In this document: positions 1 to 5,984 of the stretch, piece after piece
How the letters are laid out: every line of letters begins with the position of its first letter
Numbering within the stretch: the first letter of the stretch is position 1
Assembly: GCA_018434645.1 (NCBI GenBank)
Contig: JAHDOX010000122.1
Span: forward strand, 1 to 7,415
Origin: Synergistales bacterium
GTDB taxonomy: Bacteria; Synergistota; Synergistia; Synergistales; Thermovirgaceae
Length of the DNA stretch: 7,415 nucleotides
Direction: 5' to 3'
Program-made: the position numbers and the translations under genes
The notes under the pieces: generated by a model
Databases searched by the model: none
Seen by the model: the letters and a program-made list of their open reading frames with translations, nothing else
What the model was told of the DNA's origin: nothing

Positions 1-2
1 AT

Positions 3-1208
3 GTTGGCAAGCAGGAAATACTGGATCTTGTTTCAAAGGATGAGCGTTTCAAAAACGTATCTGTAGAACTTGCGCGCCCCGGGGAAAGCATCAGGATACT
101 TCCGGTGAAAGATGCCGTGGAACCCAGGTGCAAAAAAGACGATGAAAAAGATGTCTTCCCAGGATTTATAGGAGACGTTGAAACCGTGGGAGAAGGTGAA
201 ACGGTAGCTCTTTCGGGGACGGCGGTCCTTACGTGCGGCAAGATAGTAGGCTTTCAGGAAGGTATCGTCGACATGACCGGCCCGGGGGCGGAATACACGC
301 CCTTTTCGAAAACGCTAAACATCGTACTTGTGTTCGAACCCGTTGCCGATCTCGAAAAGCATGAATACGAGGCAGCCTGCAGGCTGGCGGGTCTGAAAAC
401 GGCGCATTTCCTGGCAAAAAGTGCTGTCGATGTCGAGCCCGACGAGATCGAGACCTACGAGCTGCCGGATTTCGCCCAGGCGATGAATTCCTGTCCAGGT
501 CTGCCGAAAGTGGCTTACCTCTACATGCTGCAATCTCAGGGGCTGCTTCACGATACTTATGTCTATGGTGTGGACGCCAAGAAAATCCTTCCTACGTTTA
601 TTCACCCAAACGAAGTGATCGATGGCGCCATCGTTTCGGGCAACTGCGTTTCCGCCTGCGATAAAAACAACACCTATGCTCACCAGAACAATCCCGTGAT
701 CAAGGGTATGTACGAAAGGCACGGCAAGGACTTCAACTTCGTCGGATGTATAATCACCAACGAGAACACGACGCTTTCAGACAAGAAACGAAGCTCCGCT
801 TATGCCGTCAAACTGGCTAAAATGATGGGAGTTCAGGGCCTTGTGATTACGGAAGAAGGGTTTGGAAACCCCGATACAGACCTGATAATGAACTGTCGGA
901 AGGCAGAGCAGTCCGGGATCAAGACCGTCCTGGTGACCGACGAATACGCTGGCAGGGACGGTTCCAGTCAATCTCTTGCCGACGCGTGTCCCGAGGCCGA
1001 CGCCGTCGTAACGGCGGCAAATGCCAATCAGACGATTGTGCTCCCAAGGCTCGAGAAGGTCATAGGTTATGTCGACGCTGCAGATGTAATAGCCGGCGGT
1101 TTTGACGGGTCCCTCAGGCAAGACGGCTCAATCGAGGTAGAAATCCAGGCGATTACCGGGGCTACAAGCGAACTGGGATTTAACAGAATTTCAGCTTATA
1201 CGATATGA
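3..1208 (+). CDS. grdE: Glycine reductase protein B, GrdE proprotein (pyruvoyl-forming), 5' partial
   Basis: GrdE is the substrate-binding part of protein B. The proprotein is cleaved at an internal Cys to give two subunits, one carrying a pyruvoyl group that forms a Schiff base with the glycine amino group. The reading frame is open from base 3, giving 401 visible residues. The family is about 430 long, so roughly 25-30 N-terminal residues lie upstream. Family landmarks are KIVGFQEGIVDMTGPGAEYTP, LPKVAYLYMLQSQGLLHDTY, VSGNCVSACDK, EEGFGNPDTDLIMNC and the C-terminal ITGATSELGFN. The Cys of SGN-CVSACDK (codon 645-647) is the expected cleavage and pyruvoyl site, by analogy with the studied Eubacterium acidaminophilum protein. 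A GTG at 105 could be taken as a start, but the conserved frame continues upstream of it, so it is internal. grdA begins 24 nt downstream. The sarcosine or betaine paralogues GrdG and GrdI are less likely because this gene sits directly beside grdA and a glycine-type grdB. Confidence 0.95.
   Translation, partial: VGKQEILDLVSKDERFKNVSVELARPGESIRILPVKDAVEPRCKKDDEKDVFPGFIGDVETVGEGETVALSGTAVLTCGKIVGFQEGIVDMTGPGAEYTPFSKTLNIVLVFEPVADLEKHEYEAACRLAGLKTAHFLAKSAVDVEPDEIETYELPDFAQAMNSCPGLPKVAYLYMLQSQGLLHDTYVYGVDAKKILPTFIHPNEVIDGAIVSGNCVSACDKNNTYAHQNNPVIKGMYERHGKDFNFVGCIITNENTTLSDKKRSSAYAVKLAKMMGVQGLVITEEGFGNPDTDLIMNCRKAEQSGIKTVLVTDEYAGRDGSSQSLADACPEADAVVTAANANQTIVLPRLEKVIGYVDAADVIAGGFDGSLRQDGSIEVEIQAITGATSELGFNRISAYTI
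642..647 (+). other. grdE: Predicted Asn-Cys cleavage site forming the GrdE pyruvoyl group
   Basis: Codons AAC-TGC encode the Asn-Cys of the conserved SGN-CVSACDK stretch. In characterised GrdE the chain is cut before this Cys, which becomes the N-terminal pyruvoyl group of the downstream fragment. That fragment would be about 187 residues here. The motif is seen in the sequence, while processing is inferred from the family. Confidence 0.7.
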
Positions 1209-1218
1209 CATTGGAATC

Positions 1219-1226
1219 AGGAGGTG
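1219..1226 (+). promoter_or_regulatory. Ribosome binding site of grdA
   Basis: AGGAGGTG lies 6 nt before the ATG at 1233. This strong site fixes the grdA start and argues against starting the gene at the ATG (1380) after the in-frame TGA, which has no comparable site. Confidence 0.85.
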
Positions 1227-1232
1227 AAATTC

Positions 1233-1709
1233 ATGGGCAAGCTTGAAGGAAAAAAACTGGTTCTCCTTGGCGAGCGTGACGGCGTAGCCGGGCCAGCCAT
1301 GGAGGAAAGCCTTAAAAACTGCGGCGCCGAGGTTGTCTTTTCCGTCACTGAATGTTTCGTCTGAACCGCAGCAGGAGCCATGGACCTGCAGAACCAGCAG
1401 CGCGTCAAGGACGCCGCTGAAAAGTTCGGGGCCGAAAATATCGTCGTAATACTCGGTTCATCAGATGCGGAAGGAGCCGAAATCTACGCCGAAACGGTTA
1501 CGAACGGTGACCCAACATTCGCAGGTCCTCTGGCTGGAGCCCCGTTGGGGCTCGCCGTATACCACATACTGGAGCCGGAGATCAGAGAAGAAGCCGATCC
1601 CGATGTTTGGGAAGACCAGATCGGGATGATGGAAATGGTGCTGGACGGAGAAGCCCTGGCGAATGCTGTAAAGGGCATCAGGGAAAAATTCAGCAAATAT
1701 TCGCTGTAA
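1233..1709 (+). CDS. grdA: Glycine reductase selenoprotein A (GrdA), with Sec at in-frame TGA
   Basis: GrdA is the small redox and carrier protein shared by the glycine, sarcosine and betaine reductases. Its selenocysteine takes the carboxymethyl group from protein B and passes it to protein C as a bound ketene/acetyl-level intermediate. It is then re-reduced by thioredoxin. The full product is 158 residues including Sec44, the usual family length. The TGA at 1362-1364 falls exactly in the conserved redox motif ECFV-U-TAAGAMD (Cys41-x-x-Sec44). The same frame continues without a break to TAA at 1707. Other landmarks are the N-terminal GERDGVAGPAMEE, RVKDAAEKFGAEN, ETVTNGDPTFAGPLAG and EDQIGMMEMVLDGE. 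A strong ribosome site lies in front, grdE lies 24 nt upstream and grdB 32 nt downstream. Standard callers would report only a 109-residue fragment from 1380. Confidence 0.97.
1362..1389 (+). promoter_or_regulatory. Sec codon UGA with candidate bacterial SECIS hairpin in grdA
   Basis: TGA 1362-1364 is followed by a possible stem, GCAGG (1371-1375) pairing with CCTGC (1385-1389), with a 9-nt loop AGCCATGGA. The loop Gs lie about 20 nt after the U of UGA, similar to the spacing in known bacterial SECIS elements. The stem is only 5 bp, so the recoding is far better supported by protein conservation than by this fold. Confidence 0.5.
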
Positions 1710-1726
1710 TTAAAGATCAATCCTGG

Positions 1727-1736
1727 AAAGGAGGTG
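1727..1736 (+). promoter_or_regulatory. Ribosome binding site of grdB
   Basis: AAAGGAGGTG lies about 7 nt before the ATG at 1742. It is near-perfectly complementary to the 16S rRNA 3' end and fits a highly expressed catabolic operon. Confidence 0.85.
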
Positions 1737-1741
1737 GGTAA

Positions 1742-3049
1742 ATGGCTTTCAGGGTTGTGCATTATATCAACCAGTTTTTCGCAGGTATCGGAGGCGAGGG
1801 AAAAGCCAACATTCCCCCTGAAGTCAGGGAAGGGGCGGTAGGTCCCGGAATGGCTTTGAACCAGGCCTTTGAGTCAGAGGCTGAAGTGGTGGGAACCATA
1901 ATCTGTGGTGACTCCTACTTCGCTGACAATATCGAAAAAGCAAGGCAGGAAATACTGGAAATGGTGAAAAGGTTCGCCCCCGACGGGCTTGTTGCAGGTC
2001 CTGCATTTAATGCGGGACGGTACGGGACAGCTTGTGGTGACGTCTGTGAAACAGTGGGCAAAACCCTTTCGATTCCTACCGTTTCCGGGATGTACAAGGA
2101 AAATCCCGGGGTCGACATGTATCGGAAGTCCACCTACATCGTAGAGACCGCTGACAGCGCCAGGGGAATGAAAGACGCTTTGCCTGTCATGGCGCGGATC
2201 CTGCTTAAACAGCTCAAGGGTGAACCCCTCGGCAGGCCTGAGGAAGAAGGATACATCCCGCGGGGTGTGAGAGTGAATTTCTTCGCCGAAAAAACAGGTG
2301 CCGAGAGGGCTTTGGACATGCTGGTCAAAAAGCTCAGAGGCGAACCCTTCACAACGGAGTATCCCATGCCCGTTTTCGACAAGGTCCCGCCGAATCCTCC
2401 CGTTACCGACATGAAAAACGCCACGGTGGCCCTGGTTACTTCCGGAGGCATCGTGCCCAAGGGAAATCCAGACCACATAGAAGCCTCGAGTGCTTCCAAA
2501 TACGGGGAATACAGCCTGGAGGGTGTTCAAGCCATTTCGGCCGAGACGCACCAGACGGCCCATGGTGGTTATGACCCGACTTACGCTAACGAAGACCCGA
2601 ACAGGGTTCTCCCGGTAGATGCAATGCGGGAACTGGAAAAAGAAGGGGTTTTCAGGAAATTTCACGAAACATATTACAGCACCGTAGGGAACGGTACCTC
2701 AGTGGCCAACGCATCACGTTTCGGGAGCGAAATAGCGCAAAAGCTCAAGGAGCAAAACGTAGACGCTGTCATAGTCACATCCACCTGAGGCACCTGTACT
2801 CGTTGCGGTGCAACGATCGTAAAAGAGATTGAACGGGCCGGATTGCCGGTGGTTCACGTATGCACCATTGTCCCGATTTCGTTGACCGTCGGGGCTAACA
2901 GGATTGTCCCGGCCATAGCTATACCTCATCCTCTGGGCGATCCCACGAAAACTCCCGCTGAAGAAAAGAAATTACGGAGAGCTTTAGTGGAAAAAGCACT
3001 TCGTGCTTTGACGACGCCTGTGGAAGAACAGACCGTTTTCAGTGATTGA
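1742..3049 (+). CDS. grdB: Glycine reductase protein B selenoprotein subunit GrdB, with Sec at in-frame TGA
   Basis: GrdB is the catalytic selenoprotein of protein B. Its selenol attacks the glycine held by GrdE, releases ammonia and makes Se-carboxymethyl-selenocysteine, which is transferred to GrdA. Read through the TGA at 2786-2788, the product is 435 residues, the normal family length. Sec349 begins the signature STUGTCTRCGAT, that is Sec349-x-x-Cys352-x-x-Cys355. The conserved C-terminal stretch CTIVPISLTVGANRIVPA and then AIPHPLGDP follows, and the gene ends at TGA 3047. Upstream landmarks are VVHYINQFFAGIGGEGKA at the N-terminus, AGPAFNAGRYGTACGDVC (about residues 85-102), and the ETHQTAHGGYDPTYANEDPN region near residue 266. 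An ordinary caller would split it into a 348-residue gene and a 68-residue fragment. GrdF (sarcosine) and GrdH (betaine) paralogues are alternatives, but the grdE-A-B-C-D order favours glycine. Confidence 0.97.
2786..2816 (+). promoter_or_regulatory. Sec codon UGA with candidate SECIS hairpin in grdB
   Basis: TGA 2786-2788 is followed by a 7-bp perfect stem, TCGTTGC (2800-2806) with GCAACGA (2810-2816), closing a GGT loop (2807-2809). The loop starts 21 nt after the U of UGA. A small G-U-containing apical loop at about this distance matches the SelB-binding hairpins known from E. coli formate dehydrogenase mRNA. The region also encodes the conserved TCTRCGATI residues, so protein coding constrains it too. 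Confidence 0.6.
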
Positions 3050-3061
3050 CACTCAGGCACA

Positions 3062-3095
3062 GGTGGGCCCGGTTTTTCCAAAAACCGGGCCCACC
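3062..3095 (+). repeat. Perfect 16-bp inverted repeat (large hairpin) between grdB and grdC
   Basis: GGTGGGCCCGGTTTTT (3062-3077) is the exact reverse complement of AAAAACCGGGCCCACC (3080-3095), separated only by CC. In practice the loop would be UCCA with a 15-bp stem. The 3' side continues CGATAAAAG with no T-run, and no T-run follows it on the other strand either. It is therefore not a classic intrinsic terminator. As RNA it could protect the 3' end of grdEAB message, act as a processing site, or attenuate read-through into grdCD. It starts 12 nt after the grdB stop. Confidence 0.85.
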
Positions 3096-3129
3096 CGATA
3101 AAAGACTGCGCTACAGCGTTTTCGCGTGT

Positions 3130-3136
3130 AGGAGGG
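3130..3136 (+). promoter_or_regulatory. Ribosome binding site of grdC
   Basis: AGGAGGG lies 7 nt before the ATG at 3144 and supports that start, which also begins the conserved N-terminus of the product. Confidence 0.8.
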
Positions 3137-3143
3137 AAGATTT

Positions 3144-4679
3144 ATGGCTAACGTTTCCATAAAGGGATGCGCTTACTGTTTGAATCACGCGCCGTACCTC
3201 GGCTTCCATTACGGTAATACGCCCTTTTCCGAGCGGAAAGCTCGTGGAGAGACAGAGTATATTCAAAAACTGAAAGGAAAGCTTCAGAATTTCGAAGAAG
3301 CTCGTTCTTACGCGCCAAACCAGGCATTTATCGGCGCAATTACCCTGCAAGAACTTGCTGAAAGTCCGAAACCGATGTATGAAAACAGGCTCACAACGGC
3401 TGAACGGTACGGTAAATACGGGGAAATTATGCCCGAAGATGAGTTTATAGGGCTGATGGATATATGCGATGTTTTCGACATAATATGGCTGGAAGAAGGG
3501 TTTGCTTCCAGCGTTTCGGAGAAGCTTTCGGCGCACCCGCTTTTGGGCGAGAGGCAATTGTCCAGGCTTGAGAAAGGCCATTCGTCCGGCGAAATAGCCG
3601 AAGAGATTGACAAACACGGGGCTCTTCCGATTTATTGGGACGGCAAGGTAGTCGGATGCAGCAGAAAAGGACATGAAACCGATGAATGCCTTTCTGCCTA
3701 CGTGCTTCTTGAAAACATGGCATCAAAGGCAGGGGCCGTGCTTTCGCTGCTTCACCTTATCAAAAATTCGGGTATCTCTCCTGAAGACGTCGATTTCATA
3801 GTTGAATGTTCCGAAGAGGCTGCCGGAGACGCTAACCAGAGGGGCGGGGGGAATTTTGCCAAGGCCGTTGCCGAAATAGCCGGTTGCGTCAACGCTTCGG
3901 GATTCGACGTAAGAAGTTTCTGTGCGGGACCGGTCAATGCCTTGATCGCCGCAGGTTGCCAGGTTGGTTGCGGCACAAGGAAAAACGTCGCAGTCCTGGC
4001 CGGTGGTGCGGTTCCAAAGCTCTACATGAACAGCAGGGACCATGTTAGAAAGGACATGCCGGCTCTTGAGGATTGTCTCGGAAACTTTGCCATCCTTTTG
4101 GGACCCGAAGATGGTAAGTCCCCCGTAATGCGGCTCGATGCGGTAGGGAAACACTCCGTAGGTGCCGGGTCGTCGCCCCAGGCGATAACGAATGCTCTGG
4201 TTTGGGATCCCCTTCAAAAACTTGGGCTTGGTTTTCACGATATCGACAAGTATGCCGCAGAGCTCCAGATACCTGAAATAACTGTTCCTGCAGGTGCAGG
4301 CGATGTGCCGACGGCCAATTTCAAAATGATAGCCGCCTTGGCGGTAATGAAGGGACAGCTCGAAAAAAACGCGATGAACGATTTCGTTGCCGAAAAAGGT
4401 ATACCCGGTTTCGCCCATACCCAGGGACACATACCATCCGGAGTTCCTTATATCGGACATGCTTGCGACGCAATCCTTGCCGGAGAGATGGATCGAGCAA
4501 TGATAATAGGGAAAGGAAGCCTTTTTTTGGCCAGGCTGACGAACCTCTCCGACGGAGCCTCCTTTGTTATAGAAAAGCCCGGCAAGTCACAGGTGATTCA
4601 AGGGCTAACCAGGGAGGAAATAAGGGAAACGCTGCTGGATGCCCTGACGGAAATTGCAGAAGGACTCCAGAAAGACTGA
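3144..4679 (+). CDS. grdC: Glycine reductase protein C, beta subunit GrdC (ketoacyl-synthase III-like)
   Basis: GrdC and GrdD form protein C, which takes the acetyl-level intermediate from selenoprotein A and releases it as acetyl phosphate for ATP formation by acetate kinase. The product is 511 residues, a normal length for GrdC. Recognisable stretches are the N-terminal KGCAYCLNHAPYLGFHYGNT (7-26), GRKGHETDE-like CSRKGHETDE (172-181), DFIVECSEEAAGDANQRGGG (217-236), SFCAGPVNALIAAG (258-271), the VPAGAGDVPTANFK block (381-394) and FAHTQGHIPSGVPYIGHA (423-440). The family resembles FabH-type thiolase-fold enzymes. By that analogy Cys260 in FCAG sits where ketoacyl synthases carry their catalytic Cys; this is inference. 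The start is backed by AGGAGGG 7 nt upstream. grdB ends 94 nt earlier, with a large hairpin in the gap, and grdD starts 15 nt after the stop, so grdC and grdD are surely cotranscribed. Confidence 0.95.
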   Translation: MANVSIKGCAYCLNHAPYLGFHYGNTPFSERKARGETEYIQKLKGKLQNFEEARSYAPNQAFIGAITLQELAESPKPMYENRLTTAERYGKYGEIMPEDEFIGLMDICDVFDIIWLEEGFASSVSEKLSAHPLLGERQLSRLEKGHSSGEIAEEIDKHGALPIYWDGKVVGCSRKGHETDECLSAYVLLENMASKAGAVLSLLHLIKNSGISPEDVDFIVECSEEAAGDANQRGGGNFAKAVAEIAGCVNASGFDVRSFCAGPVNALIAAGCQVGCGTRKNVAVLAGGAVPKLYMNSRDHVRKDMPALEDCLGNFAILLGPEDGKSPVMRLDAVGKHSVGAGSSPQAITNALVWDPLQKLGLGFHDIDKYAAELQIPEITVPAGAGDVPTANFKMIAALAVMKGQLEKNAMNDFVAEKGIPGFAHTQGHIPSGVPYIGHACDAILAGEMDRAMIIGKGSLFLARLTNLSDGASFVIEKPGKSQVIQGLTREEIRETLLDALTEIAEGLQKD

Positions 4680-4681
4680 CT

Positions 4682-4686
4682 GGGAG
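4682..4686 (+). promoter_or_regulatory. Ribosome binding site of grdD (weak)
   Basis: GGGAG lies 8 nt before the ATG at 4695. It is weaker than the sites of the other genes in the operon. The 15-nt gap after the grdC stop suggests that grdD translation is helped by ribosomes finishing grdC. Confidence 0.6.
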
Positions 4687-4694
4687 TGTAGGTA

Positions 4695-5846
4695 ATGTCG
4701 GAACTTCGTAAGGTTATAGGTGAAGAGCTTGCGGAAATAATAAAGACAGCCAGGTCTGGAGGCCCTGTCACCAGGATCGGGGTCATGGCTTCCGGAAGCG
4801 AGCTGGGAAGTGAAGAACTTTTAAATGGAGCACTCGAAGCGTCAAAACGCTATCGTGATGTGCAAGTAGTCATGATCGGTCCCGGAAAAGTTGCAGATAG
4901 CGGGCTTGAGTGGATAGAGACGGCAGACGACGAAGTGGCGATGGCCCAAGGGATGGAAAAGGCCCTAAGGGAGGGTAGCGTAGAAGGAGCGGTAGCGTTG
5001 CATTATCCATTTCCGCTTGGTGTAACCACAGTTGGACGCGTTGTGACTCCGGCAAGGGGTAAACCCATGCTCCTTGCCTCTACCACTGGAACAAGTGCGA
5101 CATCCCGAATAGAGGCCATGATAATGAACGCCCTTTACGGTATTGCCGTTGCCAAATCAATCGGAATCGAGGATCCCGCTTTGGGTATCCTTAATGTCGA
5201 CGGAGCCCAGATGGTATACAGGAGTCTCAAAGAACTTAATGAGAAGGGGTATCCTGTACGTTTCGGCGAAAGCGTAAGAAAAGACGGAGGCGCAGTGTTG
5301 CGTGGAAATGATATCTTGTGCGGGGCCGTAGACGTTTGTGTTACCGATACCCTGACAGGCAACGTGCTGATGAAGTTCTTTTCGGCCTACTCCACAGGAG
5401 GAACCTATGAGTCGCTGGGTTGGGGTTATGGCCCTTCGGTGGGCAAAGACTGGGACCATGTGGTTTCCATCATTTCCAGGGCATCAGGGGCACCCGTAAT
5501 CGCCAACGCGATCCGCTTCACTGCAGATGCCGTAAAAGGGAATGTATCTTCCAAGGTGGTGGATGAGGTCAAAAAGGCCGAAAGGGCCGGACTCGGTGAG
5601 GTTCTTTCTGCGAGCGCGCCATCGGTGAAACCAGCCGGAGAAGAAATCACACCACCACCTGCTGAACCCACGGACGAAGAGCTACACGGGGTGGATGTAT
5701 TGTCAATCGAGGATGCCGTCAGGGTGCTATGGAAAAAGGGAATTTACGCCGAGTCTGCCATGGGCTGCACCGGCCCGGTGGTAAAAGTTTCATCAGGAAA
5801 ACTTGCCGAAGCAGTCAAGGTGCTCAAGGAGAACAAATTTCTGTAA
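4695..5846 (+). CDS. grdD: Glycine reductase protein C, alpha subunit GrdD (PlsX-like)
   Basis: GrdD carries the thiol that accepts the acetyl group in protein C and supports its phosphorolysis to acetyl phosphate. The 383-residue product is of normal family length and resembles the phosphate acyltransferase PlsX. PlsX-like landmarks are ILNVDGAQM (165-173), CVTDTLTGNVLMKFF (215-229), and the glycine-rich ASTTGTSATSR (128-138). A short Pro/Glu-rich linker (about 307-328) precedes a C-terminal segment holding ESAMGCTGPVVKVS. Cys358 there corresponds to Cys359 of the Eubacterium acidaminophilum protein, reported as the active-site thiol. It is the promoter-distal gene of the grd block, 15 nt after grdC. 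After its stop there is a 138-nt gap with a new promoter candidate, so the grd transcript may end or thin out here. Confidence 0.95.
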   Translation: MSELRKVIGEELAEIIKTARSGGPVTRIGVMASGSELGSEELLNGALEASKRYRDVQVVMIGPGKVADSGLEWIETADDEVAMAQGMEKALREGSVEGAVALHYPFPLGVTTVGRVVTPARGKPMLLASTTGTSATSRIEAMIMNALYGIAVAKSIGIEDPALGILNVDGAQMVYRSLKELNEKGYPVRFGESVRKDGGAVLRGNDILCGAVDVCVTDTLTGNVLMKFFSAYSTGGTYESLGWGYGPSVGKDWDHVVSIISRASGAPVIANAIRFTADAVKGNVSSKVVDEVKKAERAGLGEVLSASAPSVKPAGEEITPPPAEPTDEELHGVDVLSIEDAVRVLWKKGIYAESAMGCTGPVVKVSSGKLAEAVKVLKENKFL

Positions 5847-5868
5847 ACCCCAAAATCGCGATGTTTTT

Positions 5869-5877
5869 TGTTATAAT
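5869..5877 (+). promoter_or_regulatory. Candidate extended -10 promoter for the symporter gene
   Basis: TGTTATAAT fits the TGnTATAAT extended -10 consensus perfectly, with TATAAT at 5872-5877. No TTGACA-like -35 element sits 16-18 bp upstream (that stretch reads CCCCAAAA), which is tolerable for extended -10 promoters. Transcription would start near 5884 and leave a leader of about 100 nt before the symporter ATG. Confidence 0.55.
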
Positions 5878-5883
5878 GAAGGG

Positions 5884-5984
5884 AATTGTAAATATTTAAT
5901 GGGAGGTGGTGAAAAGCCCATAAACTGTGAGAGCGCTGACAGGGAAAAAACAGAGAAGCAGGGAAAAAGGAGGGATGTACTGAC
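5884..5984 (+). promoter_or_regulatory. Purine-rich untranslated leader of the symporter gene, with weak possible hairpins
   Basis: This stretch is strongly A/G-rich on the coding strand. Two small stems can be drawn: ATGGG (5899-5903) with CCCAT (5917-5921), and CTGT (5925-5928) with ACAG (5939-5942). The first has a GGAGG-like sequence just inside its loop, with no usable start codon at normal distance. I looked for glycine riboswitch core sequences, because such riboswitches often precede glycine transporters, and did not recognise them. A regulatory role is therefore unproven. The true ribosome site AAGGAGGG is at 5967-5974, 10 nt before the ATG. Confidence 0.35.

Noticed and set aside
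1..66. ATG at base 1 as a gene start.
   Set aside because: It is out of frame with grdE and reaches a stop at base 64 (TAG). The conserved GrdE frame runs through this region from upstream.
105..107. GTG as the start of grdE.
   Set aside because: The frame is open back to the window edge, the residues before it resemble the GrdE family, and no ribosome site precedes it.
1380..1709. A separate 109-residue gene and, likewise, a separate 68-residue gene at 2843-3049.
   Set aside because: Both are the 3' parts of selenoprotein genes after recoded UGA codons, and neither has its own ribosome binding site.
1874..2665. Long minus-strand open frames, for example 1874-2665 and 3723-4460.
   Set aside because: They lie fully inside well-recognised plus-strand grd genes. 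Their translations show no family features and are shadows of the real frames.
3109..3122. CGC-TACA-GCG followed by TTTT as a terminator before grdC.
   Set aside because: The stem is only 3 bp, too weak to count.
5851..5870. A/T-rich imperfect hairpin with T-run after grdD as an intrinsic terminator.
   Set aside because: The pairing is only short A-T runs around CGCG and would be unstable. The T-run is better explained as part of the promoter region.
5876..5899. Seven-codon frame starting with ATG at 5876.
   Set aside because: Its start overlaps the -10 element, so it would not be in the transcript from that promoter, and it has no ribosome site.
5884..5984. Glycine riboswitch ahead of the symporter.
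   Set aside because: The context would suit one, but I could not find the conserved core sequences and the leader is short. A covariance search would settle it.
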